Shown piece after piece: positions 43,088 through 55,417 of a DNA stretch of 64,000 bases. Position 1 is the first letter of the stretch. The number at the start of each line of letters is the position of its first letter. Origin of the DNA: Citrus sinensis (lineage: Eukaryota; Streptophyta; Magnoliopsida; Sapindales; Rutaceae); contig NC_068562.1 of the NCBI RefSeq assembly GCF_022201045.2, forward strand, positions 15,251,001 through 15,315,000, given 5' to 3'. A model generated the notes under the pieces. The model did not search any database, was not told the origin of the DNA, and saw only the letters and a program-made list of their open reading frames with translations. The position numbers were made by a program, and so were the translations under genes.

Positions 43088-43225
43088 TGTGCAGAAATTC
43101 AAGAACCAAGAAAGTGTTTAACAGTTTTACAGAATGAAAGGGAGAATTCAAGAATGTGATTTGTGTAGTGAATTTGAATGCTTTGCCGTTGTTTTGATCT
43201 GGTGAAAGATTGGGGTTAGTGAGGA

Positions 43226-43240
43226 TTATATATATATAAT
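43226..43240 (-). promoter_or_regulatory. TATA box of HSP70
   Basis: The alternating attatatatatataat run lies about 140 bp upstream of the HSP70 ATG on the coding strand, implying a leader of roughly 110 nt. An imperfect heat-shock-element array (TTCtgGAGGAA, 43368-43378; GAAtaTTg, 43323-43330) lies 80-150 bp further upstream; each unit has at least one mismatch to nGAAnnTTCn. Confidence 0.5.
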
Positions 43241-43654
43241 GACGAGTGTTTAGGCGGTGGAAATGTATAGAGAAGGTCAGAAGTTGGTGGAAAGGATTGG
43301 GAAAAGGGAAGTGAAAAGTCCGGAATATTGCAGAGGTGCCGAGAGAATGAGAGTGGACACCAGAGAGTTCTGGAGGAACACAAGGTTTTTTTTTTACATT
43401 TTTATTTAACTGGGTTGTTGTTTTATTGACCATAGTAGGCCCAATTTAGCAAATGAAAATGGGCTTCAGCTAAAATTTAGTTGGGTTTAACTGTTTTGAA
43501 ATCAAGAGTTATTATTAGCACCCACGTGGTGTACATATTGGAGAGATCTAGTTTTCAGTTCCGGGCCGGAACATAGTAGTGACAAAACTGGGTCGAGGCC
43601 CAAAAAAAAATTTTCACACATATTTTTTTAATAGATAAAATAACATACTTCATC

Positions 43655-43890
43655 TAGTGCCAATGGGCTCAACCCATGAGGATCCTTGAGTGCCTGGGTT
43701 TAGGTATCAGTAATGGCTTGGACTCGATTTCACGTCCAATAAAGTTAGGTAGGGGTTTACTTGAGGTAGATTAGATATCCTTTCAGTATTAAGTGAGAAT
43801 CGACCTTCGCGTTGTGTCATAATAGAATTATTAAAGAGAGTCTCGATCGACTTCTACTCTTAATTTTTGGTGGTGATCTTTTTCTTTAAA
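43655..43890 (+). mobile_element. tRNA-type SINE, plus-strand copy
   Basis: Same family as 39259-39485, in the opposite orientation: gccaatgggctcaaccc at the start, tagtaatggcttggactcg-like body (B-box region gggtttaggtatc is decayed), and cataatagaattattaaag near the 3' end followed by a T/A-rich tail. Target duplication not found, consistent with greater age. Confidence 0.7.
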
Positions 43891-44344
43891 ACCATTGAAT
43901 TCCTAAATTAATAGAAAAATTCAAAATCTTTTTTTTTTAATCTTCAATCCAAAAACTCACTTTTCCATTTCCTCATATGATTCATTGTCGTGCCATTGAT
44001 TGATAATATTGGTTAAGTATTTAGTTTCTTTCTTTAATTTTTTAACTAATATTTATACAGTTCCACTTGTATGTTGATACTTCCACCGAGTATGACACGA
44101 GTTTCCTAGGTCACTACTTTGGTGTTATTATGAATATTATATGTAATAGATATAGAGTGAGCTTTTAATCATGATTCTCTGATCATATTGAAGTCATAGA
44201 TAAGTTAAAAGACAAAAAAAAAAAAAAAAAATTCCATGTACAACATAATAAAATACGCTGTATTGAAATTTATATTTTTTTAGCTTTTAGTTTGTTATTG
44301 ACTATAATATAATTAGGAATCCTTGATAGGAAAATTATTTTATA

Positions 44345-44964
44345 AGGTAAAAGTTCATTTAATCCCTAAATTTTGAAGTTAGTACTCGTTAAATCCTTAT
44401 ATTTTTAAAAATACCTCAAAAACATTCCAACCATTAAATTATTGACACCCTTGCCAATACTTTTTGTTCCTTTTTTACTTGCTTTTACAATATTAACTTC
44501 TTATAATAATGCCTCTTTTTTTGGGACATTAATAAAAAGAAAAAAAATTCAATTACCAATTTAACCAAAAAAAAGAATAAAAAAAAATATTAATTTTTGT
44601 TGAACACTCTTATGAGGAGTTAATATATTATTTTTAAATTAATGTCCACAAAATTGTTAATTTTGTTTTACAATATTCATTTTTTTGTGCATACATGAGC
44701 CTTCGTAAAAATTAATATGCATTCCTTTTATTTTTGTTTTATTTTTTGAGATAAATTTGTAATTTAATTTTTTTTCTTTTTATTAACTTAAACAAAGAAA
44801 TATTATTGTAAGAGGATAATATTGTAAAAGCAAGTTAAAAGGAATAAAAAGTAACGGTATGAATGTCAATAGTTTAACGTAACGATGTTTTGAGATATTT
44901 TTAAAATTACAGAACTAAATAGACACTAATATCATAAAATAGAGACTAAACATGCTTTTACTCT

Positions 44965-44966
<2 letters not shown>
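44345..44966. mobile_element. Foldback element, copy 1
   Basis: The left arm (from 44345) and right arm (to 44966) are inverted copies. For example, ttttacttgcttttacaatatt at about 44474 pairs with aatattgtaaaagcaagttaaa near 44818, and aaaatacctcaaaaaca with its complement near 44880. Both arms extend about 190 bp around an AT-rich centre. No ORF. Confidence 0.75.
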
Positions 44967-44997
<31 letters not shown>

Positions 44998-45015
44998 ATT
45001 GTCATGTTCTACACA
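44967..45015. repeat. (TG)n microsatellite with inverted (AC)n
   Basis: A TG run of about 14 units (44970-44998) is followed 12 bases later by acacacacac (45011-45020), a potential hairpin. Confidence 0.85.
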
Positions 45016-45175
45016 CACACAATAATAATTGTTTTAACCGTTTATCTCCCTTGAAATTCGAACTTTGGTAAAATAAAGCTGCTTAAAAATCACTTGGCTA
45101 GGCCCTTGAGGCCATTATATGCAATACATAATTTCATTATTATTTGTGTAATATAAACATTGTGAAGTTTACATT

Positions 45176-45464
45176 TTGTTTCATTTGTTTTACCTTTATA
45201 ATATTACCCTCTTACAATATTTTTTTGGACATTACTAAAAAAAATAATTAAATTACCAATTTTAACCATAAAAAATAAAATAAAAATGAATAGAATATAT
45301 ATTAATTTTTGTTAAACACTTTGCTTAGGAGTTAATATATTAGTTTTTTTTATTAATGTCTAAAAATTGGTAATTTAATTTTTTTTGAACATATGTGAGT
45401 TTCCACAAAAAACTAATATATATTCTTTTTTTTCTTATTTTATTTTTTGTGGTTAAATCGGTAA

Positions 45465-45513
<49 letters not shown>

Positions 45514-45696
45514 TTTACTAATCTCCATAAAAAAGAAATACTATTATAAGAGGGTAATAGTATAAAAGTAAGAAAAAAGAAACAAAAAGTAATGGTAGAT
45601 GTGCCAATATTTTAACAATAAGCATGTTTTCAAATACTTTTAAGTATATAGTGATTAAACGAACACTAATCTCAAAATATAGTGACTAAACGAGTT
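45176..45696. mobile_element. Foldback element, copy 2 (partly truncated), with (TTA)n loop
   Basis: Related to 44345-44966: the left arm has ataatattaccctcttac and the right arm its complement gtaatagtataaaagtaag-like block (45555-45575). The distal left arm is missing. The centre carries an (ATT)n microsatellite of about 16 units (45466-45512). The right end meets the LTR at 45697. Confidence 0.65.
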
Positions 45697-46053
45697 TGTT
45701 AGGAAATATATCTTATTTTTCAATAAGGATTTCCTAGGGTATTTTATAATTTAGTAGGATTCTATTTAAGGAATAAGTAATTTTTCCTTTAAGATTTGAT
45801 TTATTCAAGGAGGAGTACAACTAATATAAGAAAGTGAATAATTCTCATACAAGAAAGGAGTACAACTAGTATAAGAAAATGAATTACTATATATACGGAG
45901 GTTGAGCTCACACTTGGTATAACACAGCAATTAGTTCTCTGTAAGTAGACAGTTTCCAGTGTGAAATAAACAGTAAGTCTATTTAGAGATTGAGTGTTAT
46001 TTATTTGATATTTTTACTTACAAGATCTTGAGTGGAATTAAAATTCCGTAACA
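45697..46053. mobile_element. Solo LTR, Ty1/copia-like, 357 bp
   Basis: Starts TGTTAGGAAATA and ends TTCCGTAACA, with TGTTA/TAACA inverted ends. A TATA-like actatatatacgg (near 45886) and a following leader-like stretch suggest U3/R/U5. Flanks gagtt and gcttt match only at 3 of 5, but the sequence of foldback copy 1 shows that tgctttt should follow directly, supporting an insertion here. Confidence 0.7.
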
Positions 46054-47700
46054 GCTTTTTCCGGTAATACTTTATACATCGAAATTTATATTTATTCACT
46101 AAGCTCTAAGCTCGTTAATATTTTATTTTAACCGATTTTGCCCAGGTTGCCTCCAGGTCTTATGCAACTTAGATTACAATCAGTTGAAGTTGAGGCCTTG
46201 GCGTACATATTTCGTGATTTTGTATGTATGTATGTAAGCTTTTTTTGACTCATGCATTGTATATATATTTGCATGTGAAACATAAAAATGAATGTTTAAT
46301 TGTTTACAGCCTCCAGCATGCTCGTATATTAGTGGAGGCTTGAAGTCGTTTTTGTTTATTCATTTATTTCGTGGGAGGTGGCTGCCTTACAGATTATGTA
46401 AGGGACGCCCCTCTAATGGAAATGGGACCTCTATTTCATTTGTTTTGGGGTGGCGTACCTGTAACTTGTGAGGTAGCTTCCCCCTATTTTCGTGATGTTA
46501 TGAGTTTCAATAATCAAGATTCGCCTTAGGCGACTAAAAGGTACTCTACTTTTATTTGGGAGATTGTTTGTTTCTCTCCTAATAAAATTAATATACACTA
46601 TTTATTCCTCTATTATTTTTATAATATTTAAAAAAATTCCTCAGCTCAAAAAATTTAAGAGAAAAGAGGGATACATATATCTTTTATTTGATATTCTATG
46701 TTGGGAAATATAAAATAATACTTATTATAAAAATACTTAAAAACATCAAAAGTCACAAGAAAAATATCTTATTGTTAATTTTTTTATTAATTCCGAAACC
46801 TATATTTCTTATTTTTAGTATTTCAATCTTTTATTTTAATTACAACGTATGTGATTTATTTAATTTATAATTAATATAAAAAATGTATTCGAAAATAAAG
46901 ATAATACTATAAAATTTTAGTGTCAGAAAATTATTACGGATTATAAAAATATTAGAGAATAAATAGTATATATTGATTTTAATTTTTTTTTTTAATTTGG
47001 ATAATTTATGACGTTAAAAATTAAACCACCTTTTTTGCTTTACAGAAAGAGAACAGAAGTGGTGTAAGTACGGGTTCAAACAATGCAAGCCGTTTGACCC
47101 GCGTCTACTTTAAAATTCTCATGGCAAGATTTCTGAAATTAGGGCATTGATGAGCGTTTCACAATCCCGAAGTTGTCATCATTTCAAAGATTTTCAGCAA
47201 ACGTCCAAGTCTGCCAAATTTGAAACTATAAAAATCAACTTTCTGACATCAATATGATGTACTTGATTTAGCTCTATTAATCATGACAGTTGTGGGAAAT
47301 TGTTTTGTTCCCATCCAAAAATATCTCTACGCGGTTCGCGAAACATACGATAGACTGACAGTGAACAAAAAAAGGATCACAAGAACTACTAGGGTGCATA
47401 AGTTTACCATGAGGTACTCAACTTTCATTGAAGAGAGGAACGACGATAGGGTAAGAAATTTGATAAGAGTTTTATTGGAAACAGAAAAAGGGTAATAATT
47501 GGATCTTGAATGATCACCACCAATTATGAGTTGTCACCTTTTTTTTTTTTTCTTTTACTCTTTGAAATTTGTAATTAATTACTAATTTTTGGGGTGAATT
47601 AGTCGACTGGAAAAGCAATAATAATTCCAAAAGAAAAGCATTTAGAAGAAGCAGGAGACGAAATTTATTTTTTTGGCCAAGTCAAGTGTAATATTTGTGT
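46054..47700. other. Unassigned sequence with a possible exon-like block
   Basis: 46130-46560 is of higher complexity and contains donor-like (gtatgtatgtatgtaag) and acceptor-like (tgtttacag) motifs around 46210-46310 but no open frame. The segment 46377-46420 weakly resembles the start of the dispersed repeat at 47708-47828. The ORF at 47283-47495 (70 codons) has no recognisable domain. Confidence 0.35.
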
Positions 47701-47707
47701 ATTTGAT

Positions 47708-47828
47708 GTAGGGAGGTGGATATGTTACAGATTCTGTAACATACGCCCCCCCACTCCATGCACTCCACGTGTCCCCGCATGTGGAAACAAAGCAAGCAAA
47801 TGGCACCCTTGGGGAGCTGGCCAATCAA
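47708..47828. repeat. Dispersed repeat, second copy
   Basis: Matches 29527-29640 in the same orientation (gaggtggat, ctgtaacata, cactccacgtgtcc, caaatggcaccctt). Contains a CACGTG core. Confidence 0.65.
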
Positions 47829-50828
47829 ACGTGAGTATTTAGCAGCCAGATTTAATGTATGATTAAATATATTTCTCCCTTATATTTTATTTGCTAAAAT
47901 TTAGATTTGTATCACTTACCGTAAATTTACCCACAAGCGCCATCCATTATGCTTTTTTCAGTGACTAATTCAAACCAAACCTAGTAATTAATTACAAATT
48001 ACGAGAATAAGCACCGGGGAGGAACAAGGAGAGGAAGGTGATGAAGTTTTTCATTTTTATTATACTTGACTTGACTTCTTGTCATAAAAAATTCAACAAA
48101 GGGGGCATATGTAAGTCGGAAAAGATTTGCATGCTTTGAAAATTTTGCATGCAAAAGCAAAACTAGTGAAAGAATGAGGAATTGGGATATAATTGTTTTA
48201 TTAGCAAGTAGCAACAGGTGTCCTGCGGGCCACAGAAACGATTGTCGCCCTCGCTACTCCCTAAAGCAGCCAAAAGCAGCCAGAGTCCTCTTGCTTATCT
48301 AGATCACTGACTTTCCGTGCTTGTTCAACTGAATTAAAAATAAAATAATAATCACTCTTATTTTTATTTTAAATTACCCATCATTTTGCACAACAAATTG
48401 AACCCTCATCTTTAAGTCTCACATTTATGTTGAAAATAATATTTATTCATAATAGTTACAGAAAGATCATGGAAACAACTATAAAATTATATGATTATAA
48501 TATATTTTTTTGATTAACTATAACATCTTATAGCATTGATGTATTTTTTCTTTTTTTTTTTCAAAAACAAATATAACACCAGATGGTGTTAATACATATC
48601 CTGCTGTCATTTGAAAATTATTTTTAGATAAATATCAATACTCTTTATAAAAATACTTATTGGCCCAATTTTATTGTTGCCTTGACATTATGAAATGACT
48701 AAAGTATTATGCGTTGGCATGTGTTGGAGCAACAATAAAATAAAACATTTTAATATATTGCCACGTCATCTTTTTAAAAAATAATAAAAAACTAAAAATA
48801 TCCAAACAAACTGCTACTCATAAAACACAAGATATTTTCAGTCAAACTCGCCTGCAGTCTCAGTATAAACTACATTTGTTTATTTGAACGAGAGTTGCAG
48901 TCGCTGCCTGGAGAAGGTGTCAGAAATTAGAATCAGGTCAAATTTGGTGAGTCTAGTGGCAAGTGAGGTGAAAAAAATATATATAATAAAGAAGACAAAA
49001 TAGAATATTGACCATTCATTTTATTATTGTCATGTGCTACTTATTAATTTCTTAAAAGTAAAAAAAAAAATATGGAGATAAAAGTTGTTAATGGCTAACA
49101 ACACTCAAGCCCGATGATACATTTTTTGATATGCCATATGTAATATTATAAATCTAAGAAAATATAGAAGATTATTAATAATAATAATAATAAGAAAGTG
49201 GTTCATAAATTTAAATCCATCTAAAATAAATAAAAGTCTAAAATCATGCAATAATTATTTAATTAGATTAATCGATGGTTTCTTACATCAACTTTGAGGG
49301 AGAGAGTTTAAGTCTCCTCAGTAATTATAAGCGTTTATATTCTTTAATTTTTTTTTATTCAACTTTCTCAATTGCACTTTTTACTTTAGGGCTTATATTA
49401 TATTGGTATTCATGAGTTTATCTGTGTTGGATTTTAATCAAGTTTTTTTTTATGATATTCTTTTCTATTAGATTTCCAAATCTTATATTTATTCGACTTT
49501 AGTGAGTATTTTTACGGACTTATATGTAAATTGCATATTATATAATAATAAAAATAATAGATTCTGTTCATTACAGCATTATTTTTAAACTCAAGCCATC
49601 TTATTATTATTATTACAATAATATGACAAAATTCAAACCCCAAGCCTCTGATTTACTGTTGAGGGATTTTAAATTTACATCGCGCTTCGCCTTTAAATTT
49701 TCCACCAAACCTTAAATGAACTCAACAACACTTTTACCAGCACGTGTCAATTTCAGGTCCCATGTTTTGCAATTATCAACCCGCTTGCGTTTCTATGAAC
49801 CTGCAGTTGTTACCTAATATGACCACTAACTGGTCTTTTATTTGAGGCAATTTAATTCTATTTTGTATTTATTTAACCTGCTAATTCCGGGACAAGTGGC
49901 TAATCATGATCTCTTTATTCTTTTGTGCGGGTGCTTCTACGTCATTAGATCAACCTCAGTAGAATCTAATGGTACTCTTGGCAACGAGCAAAACGTTAAG
50001 TCAGTTCTTAGTTGCCCCAAAGGCAACATAGTCTTCGCGTATCTTGAAACTGTTTAGCTTTCAATCATATATTCATGTCTTTGGGATTTAGTCAGACTTG
50101 TTTTCAAGTAACTTCTTTTAATTGACGATCCGAATTTTAATTTTGAGAGAAGTAGGGGTCGAAAAGTATGTTTGGGTTTTGTCTGCCCTATTTCTTCTTC
50201 ATTTTTTTTTATAGAAAAGAATTATGTATCATAGATGAGTTTACTATAAATCTGAGAAAACAATAATGATATAAATAATGTTAGAGATCTTAATAGTCGA
50301 TTCTAAATTTGAATTCTAATGATTAAAGTATTTTTTTATTAGATGCTACAGTATTAATTTTATCCTTATAAACTTCATTTTCTAGTAAATGAATAACACA
50401 TAATAGTTGCAACTCAAGTTGAGACTCAACTATAGAAATTTTTAAGATGATTGTAATGAAAGATTAGTCATGAAGAGATTTTTCAGTTTTTAATTTTAAT
50501 GGAGTTAAGGGATTTGATTTTAGAATAGTGTGAAAAAAAAAATTTAAGCCATAAGAGAGAGAGAGTGTGTATATAACCCTAATTTCTCCAATTTAAATTT
50601 GTGTGGTTAACTAGAGAGAGTTAAATTAAAAATCACTCGTTGAAGCTGAAAGGATTAAGCTAGTGGAGTAAATAAAGTGAGAAATTTACAAGAGAGATTT
50701 ATTCAATTAAAAAAAAATTGGATTATTTGCTGGAAACTGGAATTACTTTGGGCCAACTAGTAATGTTCAACAATTTGGAATAGCCTTTCCCAAAAACCAA
50801 AAAAAAAAAAAAAACTTGGATTAGTCAA
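47829..50828. other. AT-rich spacer upstream of the P450
   Basis: No supported gene. Short ORFs (47999-48214, 49842-50057) lack domains. Microsatellite (ATA)n at about 49173-49190. The P450 promoter should lie in the last few hundred bases. Confidence 0.5.
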
Positions 50829-50849
50829 ATGGATGAGGGAGGCTTTAGC

Positions 50850-50861
50850 AGTATATATATG
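50850..50861 (+). promoter_or_regulatory. TATA box of the P450 gene
   Basis: gtatatatatgg at about 50850 lies 35-45 bp before the chosen ATG (50895). The only alternative in-frame ATG (50829) lies upstream of this TATA box, which favours the downstream start. Confidence 0.5.
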
Positions 50862-50894
50862 GAGTACTGGAGGACTAATTGCCAGACAAACAAA

Positions 50895-52530
50895 ATGGCT
50901 GTTGAGCTTATCTTCATCCTTTTATCTCTCCCAATCTTTCTATTATTTCTTTTCCAAAAACACAAAAAGACCTTCCCACCAGGCCCCCAAGGTCTCCCGA
51001 TAATTGGTAACATACACCAATACGATACCTCGAATCCTCCACGCTATTTGTGGGAACTGTCGAAAAAATATGGCCCCCTCATGTGTCTTCATTTTGGTTC
51101 TTTACCAACCCTAATAATTTCTTCAGCCAAAATGGCTAAAGAAGTCATGAAAACCAATGATCTTCAATTCTCTGGGAGGCCAAATCTGACAGGCCAGAAA
51201 GCGTTTTCGTACAAACACATAGATGTGGCTTTTACGCCATATAGCAATTACTGGAGAGAGATGAGGAAAATATGTGTCATCCATTTGTTTAACGCTAATC
51301 GGCTGCACCAGTTTCGTCCTGTTAGAGAAAATGAGGTTTCCCGTATGATTGAAAAAATATCCAAATCGGCAAGTGCTTCAGAACCGGCGAACTTAAGTGA
51401 AATAATAATGTCTCTTTTATGTAACCTTATTTGCAGAATTGCCTTTAGCAAGAGGTGCGAAGACGATGACGGCCAAGTTGAAAGGGTTGGAAACAAAACC
51501 AGATTCCATCATATTCTGGCTGAAACTCAGGCCATGGCAGGGAGCTTCTTCTTTTCAGATTTTTTTCCTTTCATGGGTTGGGTCGATACACTCACAGGAA
51601 AAAATCGTCGCCTTAAAAAGGCTTTTGAAGATTCTGATAAGTTCTATCAAGAGCTTGTTGACGAGCATTTAGATCCAAACCGGCCAAAAGTTGATCAGCA
51701 GCAAGAGGATATAATTGATGTTTTACTTCGAATTCGAAAAAATTCTGAGACTAAAATTGATCTGACTTGGAAACATATCAAAGCAGTGCTTATGGTAATT
51801 AATCTAGTTTTTTCATTCAGCTTAGTTATTAAAGTTTGTGGTTGTTTCTATCAGCATTCTGTCAAATTTATTCTGTCTGAAAATCATTACTCATATAATT
51901 TTATCCTCGTACACCTCTCAGGACGTATTTGTTGCTGGCACGGACACGAGCGTAGCCACTCTTGTTTGGTCCATGACCAACCTAATGAGGAATCCCGCAA
52001 CGATGAAGAAGGCTCAAGAAGAAGTTAGAAGTGTGGCAAAAAACAAAGGGTTTGTAGATGAAGACGACCTTGAGACATTACAGTATCTTAAGGCTGTTTT
52101 GAAAGAGACATTCAGGTTGCAACCGCCGGTTCCGTTGATCCCAAGATCAACAGCAGAAGAGTGCGTTGTTGATGGTTATAAAATAGAAGCTAAGACGCTC
52201 GCTTACGTAAATACATTGGCAATAGGAAGGGACAGTGAAGTATGGGATAAACCTGACGAATTCATTCCTGAGAGGTTTATGGGAACAGATTGTGTTGATT
52301 TTCAAGGACAGCACTTTGAACTGCTGCCATTTGGTAGCGGCAGAAGAATTTGTCCGGGAATATCAATGGCAATGCGCACTTTGGAGCTTGCACTTGCCAA
52401 TCTTCTTTACAAATTTGACTGGAAAATGCCAGATGGGATGAAGAATGAAGATTTGGATTATGATATTCTACCCGGTGTAGCCATGCACAAGAAGATTCCA
52501 CTCAAGCTTATGGCCACCAAATTTATATGA
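50895..52530 (+). CDS. Cytochrome P450, CYP71 clan (CYP83/CYP71B-like), 2 exons
   Basis: Exons 50895-51794 and 51922-52530 join in phase 0 (ATG|GTAATT, CTCAG|GAC) giving 502 aa. Order of features: N-terminal membrane anchor (about residues 3-20), proline-rich hinge FPPGPQGLPIIGN, C-helix WREMR, I-helix AGTDTS (305-310) for oxygen activation, ExxR (E362-R365), PERF, and the heme loop FGSGRRICPG with ligand Cys444. It is therefore an ER-bound haem-thiolate monooxygenase needing NADPH-P450 reductase. The single phase-0 intron just before the I-helix motif is typical of A-type plant P450s. The substrate cannot be told from sequence; relatives act on oximes, phenylpropanoids, terpenoids or alkaloids. 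All key residues are intact. Confidence 0.95.
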
Positions 52531-53693
52531 TACTCATGATTTGGAAGGTTTAGTTTGGTGTTTGATATAACAAATCAATAAATTTGTAAGGCTCGCGTAT
52601 GCATGCATGCGCGCTTTTCCTTTACTGAATCGGAATAAGAAAATGAAAATTGTTTGAAAAAGAAAGGCCTAAATGGGGTTCAATGTCTTAATGTTAATGT
52701 ATAGAAAAGAGTTTTTCGTCAGTCAAAAGTCTTTGTCATCTTTTGTAATAATGAGTCTGGTCAACGTTTTTCTTGCAGTAAGTTCAGTCCAAGTCAAATA
52801 TTATTTGTTGAAAGTGATTGGAAGTCCGTAATTTAGAGTATTTGAGTCTTTCCTATTTTAATGAGGTGTGGTGCCATTGATTGTTTAGTGGGATAAGCTC
52901 AAATAGTAATACTTTACAATCAGGGAAATATCTTGGTATTCGATTGATCTCCGTCGTATTTTAAATATAATACTATTTCAAAAAATTTTTTAATTGGATT
53001 ATTTATAAAATTAATGATATTTATCCATACAGGCCATAATAGCACAAAAAACTTAATGTATAGTGTTGTTTTAGCTAATGAAACAATCAAATAAACACAG
53101 CCAAGCATTAAATAATCTAATAAAATACATTAATAACCTTAATTAAATTTTCCTCTTAATCATTAAAAAATTCTATCAAAATCCTCCGAATTAACACCAT
53201 TTGGCCAATACCCAGATAATAAAAAGCCTCAATTTTTTTATTGAAGTAATAAATTAACTAAACAATAAAAAGTGTAGAAATTTACCTCTCCTCGTGAAAG
53301 CTTGAAGAAACGGCAAGAGAGGATTGGATGAGTGGAAACAGTGATTTGGACTAATTAGGAATTTGGGGATTTTTTACAATTCTTTATCATTTAAACGAGA
53401 AAAGCTCAAAACACATAAAGCTATAAAATGTTAATATGTGATATTTTGATATTTTTAAAATTTAGAAGAGGCTTTTTTGGTGTTTCAAATCAGTAATCGG
53501 CGAAATTTAAAAAAGTACTTGAAATTTTTCAAAAGCCCAGCAGGGTCCATGTCATTAGGTATAATTACCTAGCATGTTGCACTCGCATAACTAAATAATT
53601 CAATGGGTTAGTTAAGTTACAAACATCTTTCACATCTTTATTATTAACTTTGATAATAATTTATTTTTCAAGTATTTATATATTGATTGATAC
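52531..53693. other. Spacer downstream of the P450
   Basis: P450 3'UTR (with gcatgcatgcgcgc near 52598) followed by AT-rich DNA with no recognised gene. Confidence 0.5.
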
Positions 53694-55090
53694 ATAAAAT
53701 ATTGGGAATGACAATGGGCCGGGTTAGGCTCGGCCTTAGATAACACAAATAAAGGGTCTAAGGCAGACAAAAACCTAATTGTTTCACCTTTAGGTTGAGC
53801 AAATTGAGTTAGGGCTGGACTCGGCCTTTGTCTGAGTATGACCAATTTTTTTTTTAATTTTTTAATAGTTAAATCATTTAAATTTACCTCCCCTAATATA
53901 TTAAAATTTAAACCTTTAAAACATGTTTAAAGTAAATTGAAGTTGAGGGCAACAATTAACACAAATTGCCCTAGTTTTTTTTTTTTGATGAAACTGGATA
54001 TTCATTAAGAAGAAGTACCAAACAAATCAGCAAATAAGAATGAAGGTGGAACAGATCTCCACTCTTCATGACCTGACAAAGAATTCCCTGCCTGAGCTAC
54101 AGAGTGGGCAGCGGAATTCGCAGATCGCCTAACAAATGAGAAAGAAACATATCGAATAGAATTAGACAAAGCACAACAGTCTTCAATAATAAGACTAAAA
54201 CTACTAGGACCTGAGAGGTTATCCACTAGTGCATTGTACACACTTAAGCAATCCATCTCAATGATAATATTGAACAGCTGTAATTGCTTAATCCAACTAA
54301 GGGCCTCTCGAACACCAAGGGCTTCAGGATCACGCGAATTAAACAAATTGCCCTAGTTAAATACAAGAAAAAGTATATAATGTGCAACATAAACACTATA
54401 GAAGTAAAGTTTACTGCTAATTTGTTCAAATAACTCTAATCACCATAAATCATCTCTATGATCACGTAAACTCTGTTAGCAAACCTATACATCAGTAATA
54501 TGATGCAATTAAAATTTAATTCGAAATTGGTACCTTTTGCAGATATAAATAAAGTTTAAACATTACACATTTACACCTAAACCAAGCAGTGACGATGATG
54601 GAAGCCTCTCTTATAGGCGGCTATTGTGGCGGTGATGCAGAACGACGTGACAAGTTAGTTGGCTGATTTTAGTGGCCAATTGGCTGGTGGTGGTGCGACT
54701 GTCGTGGCATGAGTTTGTGCTGCTAGCAACTGCGCTCAGTTACAATTGGTGCGGCTGTGTGGCCGAATGAATGGCGGTAGGTTGTAGTTGCAGTAGCGGT
54801 CTTGACAGCTTCCCTATGTATTAGTTTTTTTGTGTGTTTTAGAATGTGAAAAGTGTATGTATGTGAGTGTGTGAGTGTGTTATGCGTGTACAGAGTGTGT
54901 GTGGTCTCTTTTTAATCTTCAGGTGTTTGGGTTGGCATGGATAAGGCTCCGAACCTTGAACCAAATTTGATCGGGCTGTAATCTTTAAGCCAATTTTTTA
55001 CCCTTACATTTGAGTCAAAACTTGAAAATTTTGAGCAGAATCAATCGAGCCAAAAATCGGGTTGGACTTTTTTACCATCCTTATAAAACA
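53694..55090. mobile_element. Non-autonomous hAT-like element, interrupted by a LINE tail
   Basis: Element 53702-55082 starts TTGGGAATGACAATGGG and ends TTTACCATCCTT; flanks ataaaata (53694-53701) and ataaaaca (55083-55090) match at 7 of 8. Subterminal gggccgggtt (left) and cgggttgg (right) motifs match other hAT-like elements here. 366 bp of LINE sequence (53977-54342) is inserted inside it. Confidence 0.6.
53961..54358 (-). mobile_element. 5'-truncated LINE with perfect 16-bp target duplication
   Basis: Element 53977-54342 is bounded by acaaattgccctagtt at 53961-53976 and 54343-54358. The T run at the left is the poly-A tail of a minus-strand copy. Its remaining coding part (54343-54005 side, about 112 codons, stop at 54005) reads as the C-terminal RNase H-like domain of plant LINE polyproteins: REALSWI, MDCLSVYNAL with an acidic residue, and RRSANSAAHSVA near the end. 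The frame has no internal stop, so the insertion is recent, but there is no promoter or start of its own. Confidence 0.88.
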
Positions 55091-55417
55091 ATAGCAAGAA
55101 AGCATTTATAGTTTTGTGCTTCGAATTTATTATGGATATATTATACAACCTATTGAAAAGCCCTCAGTCAATAGTGTTTAAGGTAGTTTAGAGGGGTATT
55201 TTAGAAGTTCTTAAATGATTCATACAATGCGGATGTGGAGGGTGAAGAGGAAGAAGAGAGGTGACGAGAGAATAGAGAAGAAGATGGTGAGAGAAGAAAA
55301 AGTGATGCAGAAGAAGATGAAGAAAAGAATAAAAAAAATGAATCACGAAAGAAAAGAAGAAACATAAATAATTAAGCAATTTAGGGACCAGAAAAAATAT
55401 CGAAAAGAGAAGGCGAG

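Noticed and set aside
44970..45020. CRISPR-like short repeats
   Set aside because: These are plain TG/AC microsatellites; no spacer-repeat structure exists anywhere in the window.
47283..47495. 70-codon plus ORF rich in Arg/Thr
   Set aside because: No homology recognised, no gene structure around it; length is within chance for this window.
47999..48214. Minus ORF with a signal-peptide-like start
   Set aside because: The hydrophobic start is followed by unpatterned sequence; no conserved peptide motif or duplicate supports it.
50829..50894. Upstream in-frame start adding 22 residues to the P450
   Set aside because: The added part has no membrane character and lies across the TATA box; the ATG at 50895 begins the usual hydrophobic anchor.
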